Position numbers and translations under genes: made by a program. Of a stretch of 64,000 bases of DNA, positions 55,262 through 64,000 are shown one piece after another (position 1 is the first letter of the stretch; every line of letters begins with the position of its first letter). Below the pieces are notes generated by a model. The model ran no database searches and was not told the DNA's origin. It saw nothing but the letters and a program-made list of their open reading frames with translations. The DNA lies in contig NZ_JAEA01000007.1 of NCBI RefSeq assembly GCF_000518665.1, positions 186,001-250,000 on the forward strand. The letters are read 5' to 3'. This DNA comes from Microvirga flocculans ATCC BAA-817. Its GTDB lineage: Bacteria; Pseudomonadota; Alphaproteobacteria; Rhizobiales; Beijerinckiaceae.

Positions 55262-57685
55262 ATGAAATTCACCCTCTCCTGGCTGAAGGATCACCTCGAC
55301 ACCACGGCCTCTCTCGACGAGATCGTGGAGACGCTCACCCGCATCGGCCTCGAGGTCGAGGGCGTGGAGGACAAGGCGAAGTCTCTTGGTGCCTACAAGG
55401 TCGCCTATGTGATCTCCGCCGAGCAGCACCCGAACGCCGACCGCCTGCGCGTGTGCATGGTCGACACGGGCGAGGGCGCGCCCATCCAGGTCGTCTGCGG
55501 CGCGCCGAACGCCCGCACCGGCATGAAGAGCGTGTTCGCCCCTCCCGGCACCTACATCCCGGGCAAGAACATCACGCTCGGCGTCGGCACCATCCGCGGC
55601 GTCGAGAGCGCGGGCATGCTGTGCTCGGCGGCGGAGCTGGAAATCTCCGACGATCATGACGGCATCATCGACCTGCCGGCAGACGCGCCGGTGGGCGTGG
55701 CTTACGCGGCCTATGCGGGCCTCGACGATCCGGTGATCGAGATCAATCTCACGCCGAACCGTCCGGACTGCACCTCGATCCACGGCATCGCCCGCGATCT
55801 CGCGGCGGCCGGTCTCGGCACGCTCAAGGGCGCTACCGTTGCGTCCGTCGCGGGCAAGGGTGCCTGCCCGGTTCCGGTGACGCTCGACTTCGCCCCCGGC
55901 GACGAGAAGCTCTGCCCCACCTTCGCGCTGCGCCTCGTGCGCGGCGTGAAGAACGGCCCCTCGCCGGACTGGATGCAGCGTCGTCTGCTCTCCATCGGGC
56001 TTCGCCCGATCAACGCGCTCGTCGACATCACCAACTACATGACCTTCGACCGGGGCCGCCCGCTCCACGTCTTCGACCTCAAGAAGGTGAAGGGCAATCT
56101 CACCGTCCGCCGCGCGAAGGACGGCGAGGAGGTGCTGGCACTCGACGGGCGCACCTACAGGCTCGATTCCGGCAATGTGGTCATCGCCGACGACAACGGC
56201 GTCGAATCCATCGGCGGCATCATGGGCGGCGAGCATTCGGGCTGCGACGAGAGCACCACCGACGTGCTGATCGAATCGGCTCTCTGGGATCCGCTCAATA
56301 TCGCGCAGACCGGACGCAGGCTCGGGATCATCACCGATGCCCGCTACCGCTTCGAGCGCGGCGTCGATCCGGCCTTCACCCTGCCGGGGCTCGACCTCGC
56401 GACGCAGATGGTTCTCGACCTCTGCGGCGGCGAGGCGAGCGAAGCGGTCGTGGCGGGCAAGGTTCCCGACAACCGGCTGGTGGTCGAGTTCCCCTGGGCG
56501 GAGGTTCCGCGCCTTTCAGGCCTCGACGTGACGCCTGCCGAATCGGAGCGGATCCTCAAGGCGCTCGGGTTCGAGGTTCAAGGATCGGGCGAGCGCGTGA
56601 GCGTCACGGCTCCGTCCTGGCGTCCGGACATCGACGGCAAGGCGGATCTGGTCGAGGAGGTCATCCGCATCGCCGGCGTCGACCGCATCGCACCGCAGCC
56701 CTTGCCGCGTCTCGAAGCAGCGGTGGCCAAGCCGATCCTCACCCTGATCCAGAAACGCACGCGCCTCGCCCGCCGCTCGCTCGCCGGGCGCGGGCTGGTG
56801 GAGGCCGTCACCTGGTCCTTCATCGCCAAGGACGAGGCGGAGTTGTTCGGCGGTGGCGACCCGCGCCTGGCGCTCGCCAACCCGATCGCGGCGGAGCTTT
56901 CCGACATGCGTCCGAGCCTGCTGCCCGGCCTGCTGAAGGCGGCGCAGCGCAATGCGGACCGTGGCTTCGGCGACGTGGCCCTGTTCGAGGTCGGCCAGAC
57001 CTTCGCCTCCGACGAACCGGAGGGCCAGTCGGTCAAGGCGGCGGCCGTCCGTCGCGGCACCGCGCGGGCGGAGGGCGTGGGCCGTCACTGGGATGGCGGC
57101 GCGCAGGCCGTCGATGCCTTCGACGCCAAGGCCGATATGCTCGCCCTGCTGGCGGCCCTCGGCATCCCGGCCGGCGGTCTCCAGATCGTTGCGGGCGGTC
57201 CGGCCTGGTTCCATCCCGGCCGCTCCGGGACCCTGCAGTTCGGCCCCAAGAACGTGGTCGGCGCTTTCGGAGAGGTTCATCCGAAGATCCTGAAGGCTCT
57301 CGACCTCAAGGGGCCGCTGGTGGCCTTCGAGCTCAATCTGAATGCGCTCCCGCCGCCCAAGGCGAAGCCCACCAAGATGAAGCCGAAGCTCACCCTTCCG
57401 GAGTTCCAGCCGCTCACCCGCGACTTCGCCTTCGTGGTCGGCCGCGACGTGGCCGCCGGCGACATCGTGAAGGCGGCGCAAGGGGCCGAGCGTCAGCTGA
57501 TCGTGGGCGTGGACGTGTTCGACGTCTACGAGGGCGCCGGAATCGACCCGGATAAAAAGTCCGTGGCCATCGCCGTCACCCTCCAGCCCACGGAAAAGAC
57601 GCTCACCGACACGGAGATCGAGGCCGTTTCGGCCAAGATCGTCGGCGAGGTGTCGAAGAAGACCGGCGCGGTTTTGCGCTCCTGA
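55262..57685 (+). CDS. pheT: Phenylalanine--tRNA ligase beta subunit
   Basis: 807 aa, complete. The N-terminal B1 region [21 protein letters not shown] is followed by the tRNA-binding OB domain (about 40-150), the B3/B4 editing domain ([25 protein letters not shown]), the B5 domain and catalytic-like core ([18 protein letters not shown]), and the C-terminal ferredoxin-fold anticodon-binding domain (about 715-807). Holds the editing site for mischarged tyrosine. GGAG lies upstream of the ATG. Confidence 0.97.
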   Translation: MKFTLSWLKDHLDTTASLDEIVETLTRIGLEVEGVEDKAKSLGAYKVAYVISAEQHPNADRLRVCMVDTGEGAPIQVVCGAPNARTGMKSVFAPPGTYIPGKNITLGVGTIRGVESAGMLCSAAELEISDDHDGIIDLPADAPVGVAYAAYAGLDDPVIEINLTPNRPDCTSIHGIARDLAAAGLGTLKGATVASVAGKGACPVPVTLDFAPGDEKLCPTFALRLVRGVKNGPSPDWMQRRLLSIGLRPINALVDITNYMTFDRGRPLHVFDLKKVKGNLTVRRAKDGEEVLALDGRTYRLDSGNVVIADDNGVESIGGIMGGEHSGCDESTTDVLIESALWDPLNIAQTGRRLGIITDARYRFERGVDPAFTLPGLDLATQMVLDLCGGEASEAVVAGKVPDNRLVVEFPWAEVPRLSGLDVTPAESERILKALGFEVQGSGERVSVTAPSWRPDIDGKADLVEEVIRIAGVDRIAPQPLPRLEAAVAKPILTLIQKRTRLARRSLAGRGLVEAVTWSFIAKDEAELFGGGDPRLALANPIAAELSDMRPSLLPGLLKAAQRNADRGFGDVALFEVGQTFASDEPEGQSVKAAAVRRGTARAEGVGRHWDGGAQAVDAFDAKADMLALLAALGIPAGGLQIVAGGPAWFHPGRSGTLQFGPKNVVGAFGEVHPKILKALDLKGPLVAFELNLNALPPPKAKPTKMKPKLTLPEFQPLTRDFAFVVGRDVAAGDIVKAAQGAERQLIVGVDVFDVYEGAGIDPDKKSVAIAVTLQPTEKTLTDTEIEAVSAKIVGEVSKKTGAVLRS

Positions 57686-57695
57686 CGGATCAGCC

Positions 57696-57725
57696 TAGCC
57701 CTCTCCCTGACGCGGGAGAGGGCTA
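57696..57725. terminator. Convergent terminator of pheT and the moeB-like gene
   Basis: A perfect 12-bp stem TAGCCCTCTCCC/GGGAGAGGGCTA with a 6-base loop. The last three bases are the stop codon of the minus-strand gene. Confidence 0.65.
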
Positions 57726-58499
57726 TTGCGATGAGCCACTCAACGGATTTCCCTCATCCCATCCGTAGCGCACCGTGTCGAAGCGCATCGCGCGGGCATC
57801 GATCATCAGAAGCCGGCCGACGAGGCCTTCGCCGAAGCCCACGATTTCCCGCATCACCTCCATCGCCATCAGGCTTCCCATGACCCCGGCAAGCGCTCCC
57901 AGGATGCCCGCTTCCGCGCAGGTGGGGATCGCGCCCGGCGGGGGCGGGGAGGGAAAGAGGCAGCGATAGGTGGGATTGGGACGCCCGTCGGGGCCTACCT
58001 CGTGGGCCCTGATCGTGGTGAGCGACCCGTCGAACTGCCCGAGGGCCGCCGTCACCAGAGGTTTTTTCTCGAAGAAACAGGCATCGGACACCGCATAGCG
58101 GGTCTCGAAATTGTCCGATCCCTCTGCGACGACGTCATAATCGCGGACCAGATCGCGCGCATTGCCGGGTGTGAGCCGGGTGGCGTGGAGTTCGACCTTC
58201 ACATGCGGGTTGAGGCGCCCGACCGCCTCCGCTGCGCTCTCCACCTTGAGGCGGCCCACATCCGGGGTCCCGTGAATCACCTGCCGCTGCAGGTTGGAGA
58301 GGCTGACCGTGTCGTCGTCCACAATCCCGAGGGTACCGATGCCCGCCGTCGCGAGATACTGAATCAGCGGAGCGCCCAGCCCCCCGGCTCCGATCACGAG
58401 AACGCGAGCGGCCTTCAGCTTTCGCTGCCCGGGGCCGCCCACGTCCCGGAGAACGAGGTGGCGGGCGTAGCGGTCGATTTCATCGGGGCTCAGGCTCAT
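57723..58499 (-). CDS. MoeB/ThiF-like adenylyltransferase (E1-like)
   Basis: 258 aa. Adenylates the C-terminal glycine of a ubiquitin-like sulfur carrier (MoaD or ThiS) for molybdopterin or thiamine synthesis. The nucleotide site is GAGGLGAPLIQYLATAGIG with DDDTVSLSNLQRQVIH (Arg finger region), and TCAEAGILG holds the conserved cysteine. The structural zinc CxxC pairs of E. coli MoeB are not seen: the first reads PTYRCLF (Thr for Cys) and the C-terminal pair is absent. Which carrier it serves is undecided. Confidence 0.88.
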   Translation of the reverse strand: MSLSPDEIDRYARHLVLRDVGGPGQRKLKAARVLVIGAGGLGAPLIQYLATAGIGTLGIVDDDTVSLSNLQRQVIHGTPDVGRLKVESAAEAVGRLNPHVKVELHATRLTPGNARDLVRDYDVVAEGSDNFETRYAVSDACFFEKKPLVTAALGQFDGSLTTIRAHEVGPDGRPNPTYRCLFPSPPPPGAIPTCAEAGILGALAGVMGSLMAMEVMREIVGFGEGLVGRLLMIDARAMRFDTVRYGWDEGNPLSGSSQ

Positions 58500-58652
58500 C
58501 GTCTGACCTTACGGGAATGGCGGGCGCTATCAACCATTCAGTGAAGGAAATAACATGCCGCCTTGACAGAAGCCTTGGCGTTGTGACCCTTGCCATGCCA
58601 TCGTCAAGGGGCAACCGGATCCCAATCCGGCGTCTAACAGGGAACAAAGCCG

Positions 58653-59657
58653 ATGACAGTCACCAAGTTCGGCCTCGCACTCGCGGGCCTCGCCTTCTCC
58701 GCCTCCGCTGCCTTCGCGCAGCAGCCGGCCTTCAAGCCCGCCGTCGTCTACGATCTGGGCGGCAAGTTCGATAAGTCCTTCAACGAGGGCGTGCACACGG
58801 GCGCCGAGAAGTTCAAGAAGGATACGGGCACCGACTACCGCGATTTCGAGCCGCAGAACGATGCCCAGCGCGAGCAGGCCCTGCGCCGCTTCGCCAAGGA
58901 CGGCTTCTCGCCGATCGTCGCCGTGGGCTTCTCGCAGGAGACCGCGCTGAAGAAGGTCGCCGAGGAATTCCCGAAGACCCAGTTCGCCATCATCGACGCC
59001 GTGGTCGAGAAGCCGAACGTGCAGTCCATCGTGTTCAAGGAGCATGAGGGCTCGTTCCTGGTCGGCCTGCTGGCCGTCAAGGCCTCGAAGACCGGCAAGG
59101 TCGGCTTCGTGGGCGGCATGGATATCCCGCTCATCCGCAAATTCGCCTGCGGCTACGTCCAGGGCGCGAAATACGCCAACAAGGACGCCGAGGTGTTCCA
59201 GAACATGACCGGCACCACGGGCGCTGCCTGGAACGATCCGGTGAAGGGCGCGGAGCTGACCAAGGGCCAGATCTCCCGCGGCGCGGACGTGGTCTATCAT
59301 GCGGCCGGCGGCACCGGCGTGGGCGTGCTGCGCGCAGCCGCGGACGCGGGCAAGCTCGGCATCGGCGTCGACTCCAACCAGAACGGCCTGCATCCGGGCA
59401 AGGTGCTGACCTCCATGGTCAAGCGCGTGGACGTTGCCACCTACAACGCCTTCGATCAGGCGAAGAAGGGTACCTTCAAGGGCGGCGTCTCGGTTCTCGG
59501 CCTCAAGGAGGACGGCGTGGCCTGGGCGCTCGACGACAACAACAAGTCCCTGATCACCGCCGACATGAAGGCCGCCGCCGACAAGGCTGCCGCCGACATC
59601 AAGTCCGGCGCCATCAAGGTGCACGACTACATGTCGGACTCCAAGTGCCCGATGTAA
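58653..59657 (+). CDS. BMP family ABC transporter substrate-binding protein (nucleoside type)
   Basis: 334 aa. Sec signal ending at AFA (about residue 22), with no lipobox. The mature start VVYDLGGKFDKSFNEGVHTGAEKFKKDTG and VVYHAAGGTGVGVLRAA are those of the PnrA/Med basic-membrane-protein family, which binds purine and pyrimidine nucleosides. First gene of a nucleoside uptake and salvage operon; a strong hairpin follows, as often seen behind abundant binding proteins. Confidence 0.93.
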   Translation: MTVTKFGLALAGLAFSASAAFAQQPAFKPAVVYDLGGKFDKSFNEGVHTGAEKFKKDTGTDYRDFEPQNDAQREQALRRFAKDGFSPIVAVGFSQETALKKVAEEFPKTQFAIIDAVVEKPNVQSIVFKEHEGSFLVGLLAVKASKTGKVGFVGGMDIPLIRKFACGYVQGAKYANKDAEVFQNMTGTTGAAWNDPVKGAELTKGQISRGADVVYHAAGGTGVGVLRAAADAGKLGIGVDSNQNGLHPGKVLTSMVKRVDVATYNAFDQAKKGTFKGGVSVLGLKEDGVAWALDDNNKSLITADMKAAADKAAADIKSGAIKVHDYMSDSKCPM

Positions 59658-59671
59658 GGTAAGACTTATCC

Positions 59672-59709
59672 CGGCCGCGGGCCCTTCAAGGCCCGCGGCC
59701 GAATCTTTT
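59672..59709 (+). terminator. Intercistronic terminator/attenuator after the BMP gene
   Basis: A perfect 12-bp stem CGGCCGCGGGCC/GGCCCGCGGCCG with a 6-base loop, followed by AATCTTTTC. It should make the binding protein more abundant than the transporter subunits. Confidence 0.75.
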
Positions 59710-59780
59710 CGATCGATTTTTGTTTTTCCGATAGGATCCGGCTCTCGTTTCGACAGAGGCCGGAAGACCGTTTGAGACCG

Positions 59781-61304
59781 ATGTCCCCCGCCATCCAACT
59801 CATCGCCATCAACAAGAGCTTCGGCGCCGTTCACGCCAACAAGGACGTGAACTTGAGCGTGGAGCGCGGCACGATCCACGGCATCGTTGGCGAGAACGGT
59901 GCAGGCAAGTCGACTCTCATGTCGATTCTGTACGGGTTCTACGAGGCCGATACCGGCGATATCCTCATCAACGGTCACCCGAACAGAATCCGCTCGCCCA
60001 ACGATGCGATCCAAGCCGGGATCGGCATGGTGCATCAGCACTTCATGCTGGTGGAGCCTCTGAGCGTCGTCGAGAATGTGATGCTCGGCGCCGAGGGCGG
60101 GGCCATGCTCGCCAAGGGCGAGGCGAAGGTGCGCGCGGAGCTTGCGCGGCTTGCCAAGGATTACGGCCTCGAAATCGATGTGGACGCGACCGTCGGCGAT
60201 CTCTCCGTCGGGCTGCAGCAGCGCGTCGAGATCCTGAAGGCGCTCTATCGCGGCGCGGACATCCTCATCCTGGACGAGCCTACCGCCGTGCTCACCCCGG
60301 CCGAGGCCGATGCGCTCTTCGTCCTTCTCCGCTCCCTCAAGGAGCAGGGCAAGACCGTCATTCTCATCACGCACAAGCTGCGCGAGATCATGGCGATCAC
60401 GGATCGCGTCTCGGTCATGCGCCGCGGCGAGATGGTGGCGACCCTCGAGACGGCCAGGACCTCGCCACCCGAACTGGCGGAGCTGATGGTGGGGCGGCGC
60501 GTGCTTCTGCGCGTGGAGAAAGCGGAAAAGACGCCCGGTGCGCCGCTGCTCGAAGTCGAGGGACTTTCCGTCGTCGATGCACGCGGCGTGCTGCGCGTGG
60601 CGAATGCTTCGTTTACCGTTCGCGCGGGCGAGATCGTTGGCATCGCAGGCGTGGCCGGAAACGGCCAGAGCGAATTGCTGGAAGCTATCGCCGGCATGCG
60701 CCAGCCGGTGCTGGGCCAGATCCGGCTCGAAGGAAAGACCATTCCGCCCGCCGAGCACGACCCGCACCGGATGCGCCGGCTCGGCCTTCTGCATGTGCCG
60801 GAGGACCGGCTTCGCATGGGGCTCGTTCCGTCTTTCCCGGCTTTCGAGAGCGCTATCCTCGGCTTCAGCGACGAGCCCTGGCTCGGACCGGGGCCGCTGC
60901 TCGATCATGACCGCCTGATCGCCGATCTCGCGAAGAAGATGGAGCAGTATGACGTACGTCCGCCCGCGCCGCGGCTGAAATCCTCGAAGTTTTCCGGCGG
61001 AAACCAGCAGAAGATCGTGCTGGCCCGCGAAATCGAGCGCAACCCGAAGGTGCTGCTCGTGGGGCAGCCTACTCGCGGCGTGGATATCGGCGCCATCGAA
61101 TTCATCCATCGCCGGCTGATCGCGCTGCGCGATGCGGGCGTCGCGATCCTGCTCGTCTCCGTCGAACTCGACGAGATCATGAATCTCTCCGACCGCATCC
61201 TCACCATGTGCGGCGGCAAGATCACCGGCGAGCGCAAGGCGTCAGAGACCAACGAGCAGGAACTCGGCCTGCTCATGGCCGGCGTCACCGACGAGGCCGC
61301 CTGA
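59781..61304 (+). CDS. Nucleoside ABC transporter ATP-binding protein (tandem ATPase)
   Basis: 507 aa with two nucleotide-binding domains. The first (about 1-250) has Walker A GENGAGKST, signature LSVGLQQRVEILKA and Walker B ILILDEPTAVLTP. The second (about 255-507) has GVAGNGQSEL in place of a normal P-loop, signature FSGGNQQKIVLARE and LLVGQPTRGVD, as usual for the RbsA/YufO type with one degenerate site. ATG at 59781 chosen; an in-frame TTG at 59772 with GGAAG upstream is an alternative. Couples to the two permeases downstream. Confidence 0.93.
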   Translation: MSPAIQLIAINKSFGAVHANKDVNLSVERGTIHGIVGENGAGKSTLMSILYGFYEADTGDILINGHPNRIRSPNDAIQAGIGMVHQHFMLVEPLSVVENVMLGAEGGAMLAKGEAKVRAELARLAKDYGLEIDVDATVGDLSVGLQQRVEILKALYRGADILILDEPTAVLTPAEADALFVLLRSLKEQGKTVILITHKLREIMAITDRVSVMRRGEMVATLETARTSPPELAELMVGRRVLLRVEKAEKTPGAPLLEVEGLSVVDARGVLRVANASFTVRAGEIVGIAGVAGNGQSELLEAIAGMRQPVLGQIRLEGKTIPPAEHDPHRMRRLGLLHVPEDRLRMGLVPSFPAFESAILGFSDEPWLGPGPLLDHDRLIADLAKKMEQYDVRPPAPRLKSSKFSGGNQQKIVLAREIERNPKVLLVGQPTRGVDIGAIEFIHRRLIALRDAGVAILLVSVELDEIMNLSDRILTMCGGKITGERKASETNEQELGLLMAGVTDEAA

Positions 61305-61732
61305 TGCAGCCGCGATTGTCCCTCGTCACCCTCGGCGTGGCCGATCTCGCGAAGGCCAGGGCCTTCTACGAGGCCTGGGGCTGGAAGGCATCTTCCGCCA
61401 GCCAGCCCGGCATCGCCTTCTTCCAGGCGAACGGCCTGGCGCTGGCGCTCTTCGGCCGCGCCGATCTCGCCAAGGATGCAGGCGTCGAGGACAAGCCCAC
61501 CGGTTTTGCCGCCGTCACGCTCGCCTACAATGCGCGCTCGAAGGCGGAGGCCGACGAGGTCTTTGCCCGCGCTCTCTCGGCGGGCGCGAAACCCGTCAAG
61601 CCGCTTCAGGACGTTTTCTGGAGCGGTTATTCGGGCTACTTCGCCGATCCTGACGGACATCTCTGGGAAGTGGCCTGGAACCCGTTCTTTCCTCTCGATG
61701 AACAGGGACACCTGTTCCTGCCGGATGCTTAA
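61304..61732 (+). CDS. VOC family protein (glyoxalase/bleomycin-resistance fold)
   Basis: 142 aa. One vicinal-oxygen-chelate module pair: LSLVTLGVADLAKARAFYEAWGW at the start, FFQANGLALALFG, and the C-terminal YFADPDGHLWEVAWNPFF holding the usual metal-ligand Glu. Its start overlaps the ATPase stop (TGATG), and the first permease follows 3 bases later, so it is firmly inside the nucleoside operon. Family members are very diverse. A role on a nucleoside breakdown product is possible but unproved. Confidence 0.85.
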   Translation: MQPRLSLVTLGVADLAKARAFYEAWGWKASSASQPGIAFFQANGLALALFGRADLAKDAGVEDKPTGFAAVTLAYNARSKAEADEVFARALSAGAKPVKPLQDVFWSGYSGYFADPDGHLWEVAWNPFFPLDEQGHLFLPDA

Positions 61733-61735
61733 AAC

Positions 61736-62575
61736 GTGAGCGCTCCTCTCGACCTACCCAAATGGGCCGACACGGTTCTCGTCCCCGCCATTTCCGTGGT
61801 CGCGGCCTTTCTCGTCGCAGGCCTCGTCGTGCTCTCCATCGGGGAGAACCCGCTGACGGCGACGCGCCATCTCCTTCAGGGCAGTCTCGGCACGGGGGAG
61901 GGGCTTGGCTTCACTCTGTTCTACATGACCGATTTCATTTTTGTCGGTCTCGCCGTCGCGGTGGCCTATCACGCGGGCCTGTTCAATATCGGCGGCGAAG
62001 GGCAGGCCACGCTTGCGGGGCTCGGCATTGCTCTCGTGCTCAACAATCTCACGTTCCTGCCGGGCTTCCTGCTCATCCCGCTCGGCATTCTGGGCGCGGC
62101 GGCGTTCGGCGCCGCATGGGCCGCCGTGCCGGGCTATCTCCAGGCCAAGCGGGGCAGCCACATCGTCATCACCACGATCATGTTCAACTGGCTCGCCAGC
62201 GTGCTGATCGTCTACCTTCTCGTGAACGTGCTGCGCGAGCCGCAATCCATGAACCCGGAAACGCGCGCCTTCCCGGAGCAGGCTTACATCCCCTTCATGC
62301 ACGATATCTTCGCCGCCTTCGGCGTCGAGATCCCGGCCTCGCAGCTCAATCTCACGCTCGTGCTGGCGCTCGCGGCATCCTACTTCATCTGGCTCCTCAT
62401 CTACCGCTCGCGCCTCGGCTATGCGATCCGCGTCGTCGGATCGAACCCGACGGCGGCAGTCTATGCGGGCATTTCGCCCGCGCGCATCATCATTCTCTTC
62501 GCGGGGGCGCTCGACGGGCTGTTCCGCCGCGCAGTGGCGCATCTGTTCGCGCGTCAGAAGCTGGCGAGGGCCTAA
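61736..62575 (+). CDS. Nucleoside ABC transporter permease 1, apparently internally shortened
   Basis: 279 aa; full-length relatives are about 350-370. The N-terminal part is normal (GLFNIGGEGQATLAGLGIAL, SHIVITTIMFNWLAS, GYAIRVVGSNPTAAVYAGIS). After SPARIIIL the protein jumps to FAGALDGLFRRAVAHLFARQ, which in relatives lies after a later IQGLVILFAGAL segment. So some 80-90 residues, including two or three membrane helices, seem to be missing in frame near position 62492. It uses a GTG start and is otherwise intact. This could be a real deletion or an assembly collapse; the channel may not work. Confidence 0.85.
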   Translation: MSAPLDLPKWADTVLVPAISVVAAFLVAGLVVLSIGENPLTATRHLLQGSLGTGEGLGFTLFYMTDFIFVGLAVAVAYHAGLFNIGGEGQATLAGLGIALVLNNLTFLPGFLLIPLGILGAAAFGAAWAAVPGYLQAKRGSHIVITTIMFNWLASVLIVYLLVNVLREPQSMNPETRAFPEQAYIPFMHDIFAAFGVEIPASQLNLTLVLALAASYFIWLLIYRSRLGYAIRVVGSNPTAAVYAGISPARIIILFAGALDGLFRRAVAHLFARQKLARA

Positions 62576-62579
62576 GGCG

Positions 62580-63506
62580 GTGGAACTCCTTCTCTTCCTC
62601 TTCACGACGATTTTCAGTCCCGCAACCTTCGACTCGGCGCTGCGGATGTCCATTCCGCTTCTGGCGGCATGCCTTGCCGGTCTCTGGTCCGAACGCTCCG
62701 GCGTGGTGGATATCGGCCTCGAGGGCAAGATGTTGGTGGCGGCCTTCGCGGCGGCTGCGGGTGCTTACGTGTTCGGCTCCGCGTGGATCGGACTCGTCTT
62801 CGGGATTCTTTCGTCCATCGCCTTCGCGCTCGTCCACGGCTTTGCCTCCATCAGCCAGCGCGGCAACCAGATCGTGTCGGGCGTCGCCATCAACATGCTG
62901 GCCGCCGGCCTGACCGCCATCGTCGGCAATGCCTGGTACGGCCAGGGCGGGCGGACGCCCCCGCTTGAAGGCGCGCAGCGCTTCGATGGCGTTCTTTTCG
63001 GTCATTCCGCGTTGACCTATGTCATGCTGCTGGCCGTGCCGCTCACCTGGTTCGTTCTCGCCCGCACGCGCTTCGGCCTTCGCCTGCGCGCGGTCGGTGA
63101 GAACCCGGCTGCGGTCGACACGGCGGGCATCTCCGTGACGGGCCTTCGCTACTCGGCCGTGGTGATCGGCGGCATCCTGTGCGGAATCGGCGGCACCTAT
63201 CTCTCGGTTGGGCAAGCCGCAGGCTTCCTGCCGAACATGACCGCGGGCCGAGGCTTCATCGCGCTCGCAGCACTCATTTTCGCCAAGTGGCGGGCCTGGC
63301 CCGCGCTCGGTGCCTGCTTCCTTTTCGGTTGGCTCGATGCCGCAGCGAACCAGCTGCAGGGGCGCTCCATTCCCGGAATCGGCGAAGTGCCTGTGCAATT
63401 CATTCAGGCGCTGCCCTATCTCATGACGGTCATCCTGCTCGCAGGCGTCATCGGCAAGGCGATTCCGCCTCGCGCCGCAGGCCTGCCCTATGTGAAGGAG
63501 CGCTGA
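62580..63506 (+). CDS. Nucleoside ABC transporter permease 2
   Basis: 308 aa, about eight to nine membrane helices, full length for the family. ERSGVVDIGLEGKMLVAAFAAA, GNQIVSGVAINMLAAGLTAI, LRAVGENPAAVDTAGISVTGLRY and the C-terminal PYLMTVILLAGVIGKAIPPRA are characteristic. GTG start at 62580 with GAGGG nine bases upstream, 4 bases after the first permease stop. Confidence 0.92.
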   Translation: MELLLFLFTTIFSPATFDSALRMSIPLLAACLAGLWSERSGVVDIGLEGKMLVAAFAAAAGAYVFGSAWIGLVFGILSSIAFALVHGFASISQRGNQIVSGVAINMLAAGLTAIVGNAWYGQGGRTPPLEGAQRFDGVLFGHSALTYVMLLAVPLTWFVLARTRFGLRLRAVGENPAAVDTAGISVTGLRYSAVVIGGILCGIGGTYLSVGQAAGFLPNMTAGRGFIALAALIFAKWRAWPALGACFLFGWLDAAANQLQGRSIPGIGEVPVQFIQALPYLMTVILLAGVIGKAIPPRAAGLPYVKER

Positions 63507-63508
63507 TC

Positions 63509-63913
63509 ATGGGGTCCCTCGACACGCTTTTCGAGGCGGCCAGGGCCATCCAGGCCAAGGCCTACGCGCCTTATTCCCGCTTCAAGGTGGGAGCCGCGAT
63601 CGCCACGCCCGATGGCCGGATCTTCACCGGCTGCAACGTGGAGAACGCCGCCTATCCGGTCGGCTCCTGCGCGGAGGCGGGCGCCATCTCGGCCATGATC
63701 GCCGGAGGCGCCGATCGCATTGCGCAGATCGTCGTGATGGGGGAGGGCGAGCATCTCGTCACGCCCTGCGGCGGCTGCCGCCAACGCATCCGCGAGTTTG
63801 CCGCGCCCGATACGCCGATCCATGTCGCGGGGCCCGAGGGCATCCGGAAAAGCTTTACGCTCGACGAATTGTTGCCCTTCTCGTTCGGTCCCGACAATCT
63901 GGGCGACCGGTAG
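63509..63913 (+). CDS. cdd: Cytidine deaminase
   Basis: 134 aa. Deaminates cytidine and deoxycytidine to uridine forms. Zinc site Cys-Ala-Glu in GSCAEAGAISAM and PCGGCRQRIREF; substrate residues in YAPYSRFKVGAAIATPDGRIFTGCNVENAAYP. AAGGAG lies upstream; the start is 2 bases after the permease stop. Its place at the end of the importer points to pyrimidine nucleosides as at least part of the cargo. Confidence 0.96.
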   Translation: MGSLDTLFEAARAIQAKAYAPYSRFKVGAAIATPDGRIFTGCNVENAAYPVGSCAEAGAISAMIAGGADRIAQIVVMGEGEHLVTPCGGCRQRIREFAAPDTPIHVAGPEGIRKSFTLDELLPFSFGPDNLGDR

Positions 63914-63973
63914 ACGCGTTCTGGGGCCGATTGTTTTCAACAGAAGGAAGGCCTGCCATTCAGGCCTGAAACG

Positions 63974-64000
63974 ATGACGATGCAGCAGATGATTCAGGAA
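63974..64000 (+). CDS. Start of a further gene, cut by the window edge
   Basis: Nine codons reading MTMQQMIQE run off the end, 60 bases after cdd on the same strand. A short GGCCTG/CAGGCC hairpin (63950-63966) precedes it. The product cannot be identified; a nucleoside phosphorylase or similar salvage enzyme would fit the operon. Confidence 0.4.

Noticed and set aside
54125-56236. A 703-codon antisense frame across pheS-pheT
   Set aside because: Mirror of conserved synthetase genes; no RBS or domain.
58500-58652. A purine riboswitch before the nucleoside operon
   Set aside because: Only a CCTTGAC/GTCAAGG symmetry is visible; the conserved three-way-junction core is absent.
58530-61109. An 859-codon antisense frame across the nucleoside importer genes
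   Set aside because: It crosses two genuine genes and a terminator and has low-complexity composition. No family resemblance.

Overview
The window looks like chromosomal DNA of an alphaproteobacterium of the order Hyphomicrobiales (Rhizobiales), perhaps a Microvirga- or Methylobacteriaceae-like genus. This rests on the high G+C content, an Omp25-type porin, the acidic-tailed FYDLN zinc-ribbon protein, a DUF1150 protein behind an Hsp20, class II (CP4-like) EPSP synthase, and the order infC/rpmI-rplT-pheST. I see no insertion sequence, prophage, CRISPR array or rRNA. The one RNA gene I can fully support is tRNA-Ala(GGC).

Layout. 0-8 kb is housekeeping: an outer-membrane beta-barrel, a DUF1194 protein with methylglyoxal synthase, cmk-aroA, the FYDLN protein, tRNA-Ala and malate synthase G. 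7.6-11.4 kb has an Lrp regulator divergent from a PLP lyase, a double GNAT, a small hydrolase and a GST. 11.5-20.9 kb is a catabolic block: an IclR regulator and an acyl-CoA dehydrogenase/CoA-transferase pair, divergent from a CUT1-type ABC importer that carries a DUF2804 gene inside its operon. 20.9-27.8 kb is a complete sigma-E/ChrR (singlet-oxygen type) locus. A four-gene lipid operon (FAD oxidoreductase, DUF1365, cyclopropane-synthase-like methylase, DUF6134) diverges from rpoE-chrR-DUF1295, and a DUF2177 gene converges on it. Three near-identical promoters, TGATCC-N17-GTAT, serve these units, so the regulon can be read directly from the sequence.

28.3-48 kb is devoted to peptide and amino-acid-like nutrients. 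It holds a TetR-controlled unit with an atypical M19 dipeptidase and a tripartite tricarboxylate transporter, then pxpBC (5-oxoprolinase subunits), 3-hydroxybutyrate dehydrogenase, proline iminopeptidase, a polyamine-type ABC importer, and a dipeptide ABC importer ending in a canonical M19 dipeptidase.

48-58.5 kb returns to core functions: argH, Hsp20, DUF1150, a hydrolase, a glycosyltransferase, infC with an apparent ATT start codon, rpmI-rplT, pheS-pheT and a MoeB/ThiF-like E1 enzyme. 58.6-64 kb is a nucleoside uptake and salvage operon: BMP binding protein, ATPase, VOC protein, two permeases, cytidine deaminase and the start of a further gene. Its first permease appears to have lost an internal segment.

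Most worth following up are the sigma-E regulon with its candidate furan-fatty-acid operon, the metal-ligand-deficient M19 protein, the DUF2804 importer locus, and the shortened nucleoside permease.
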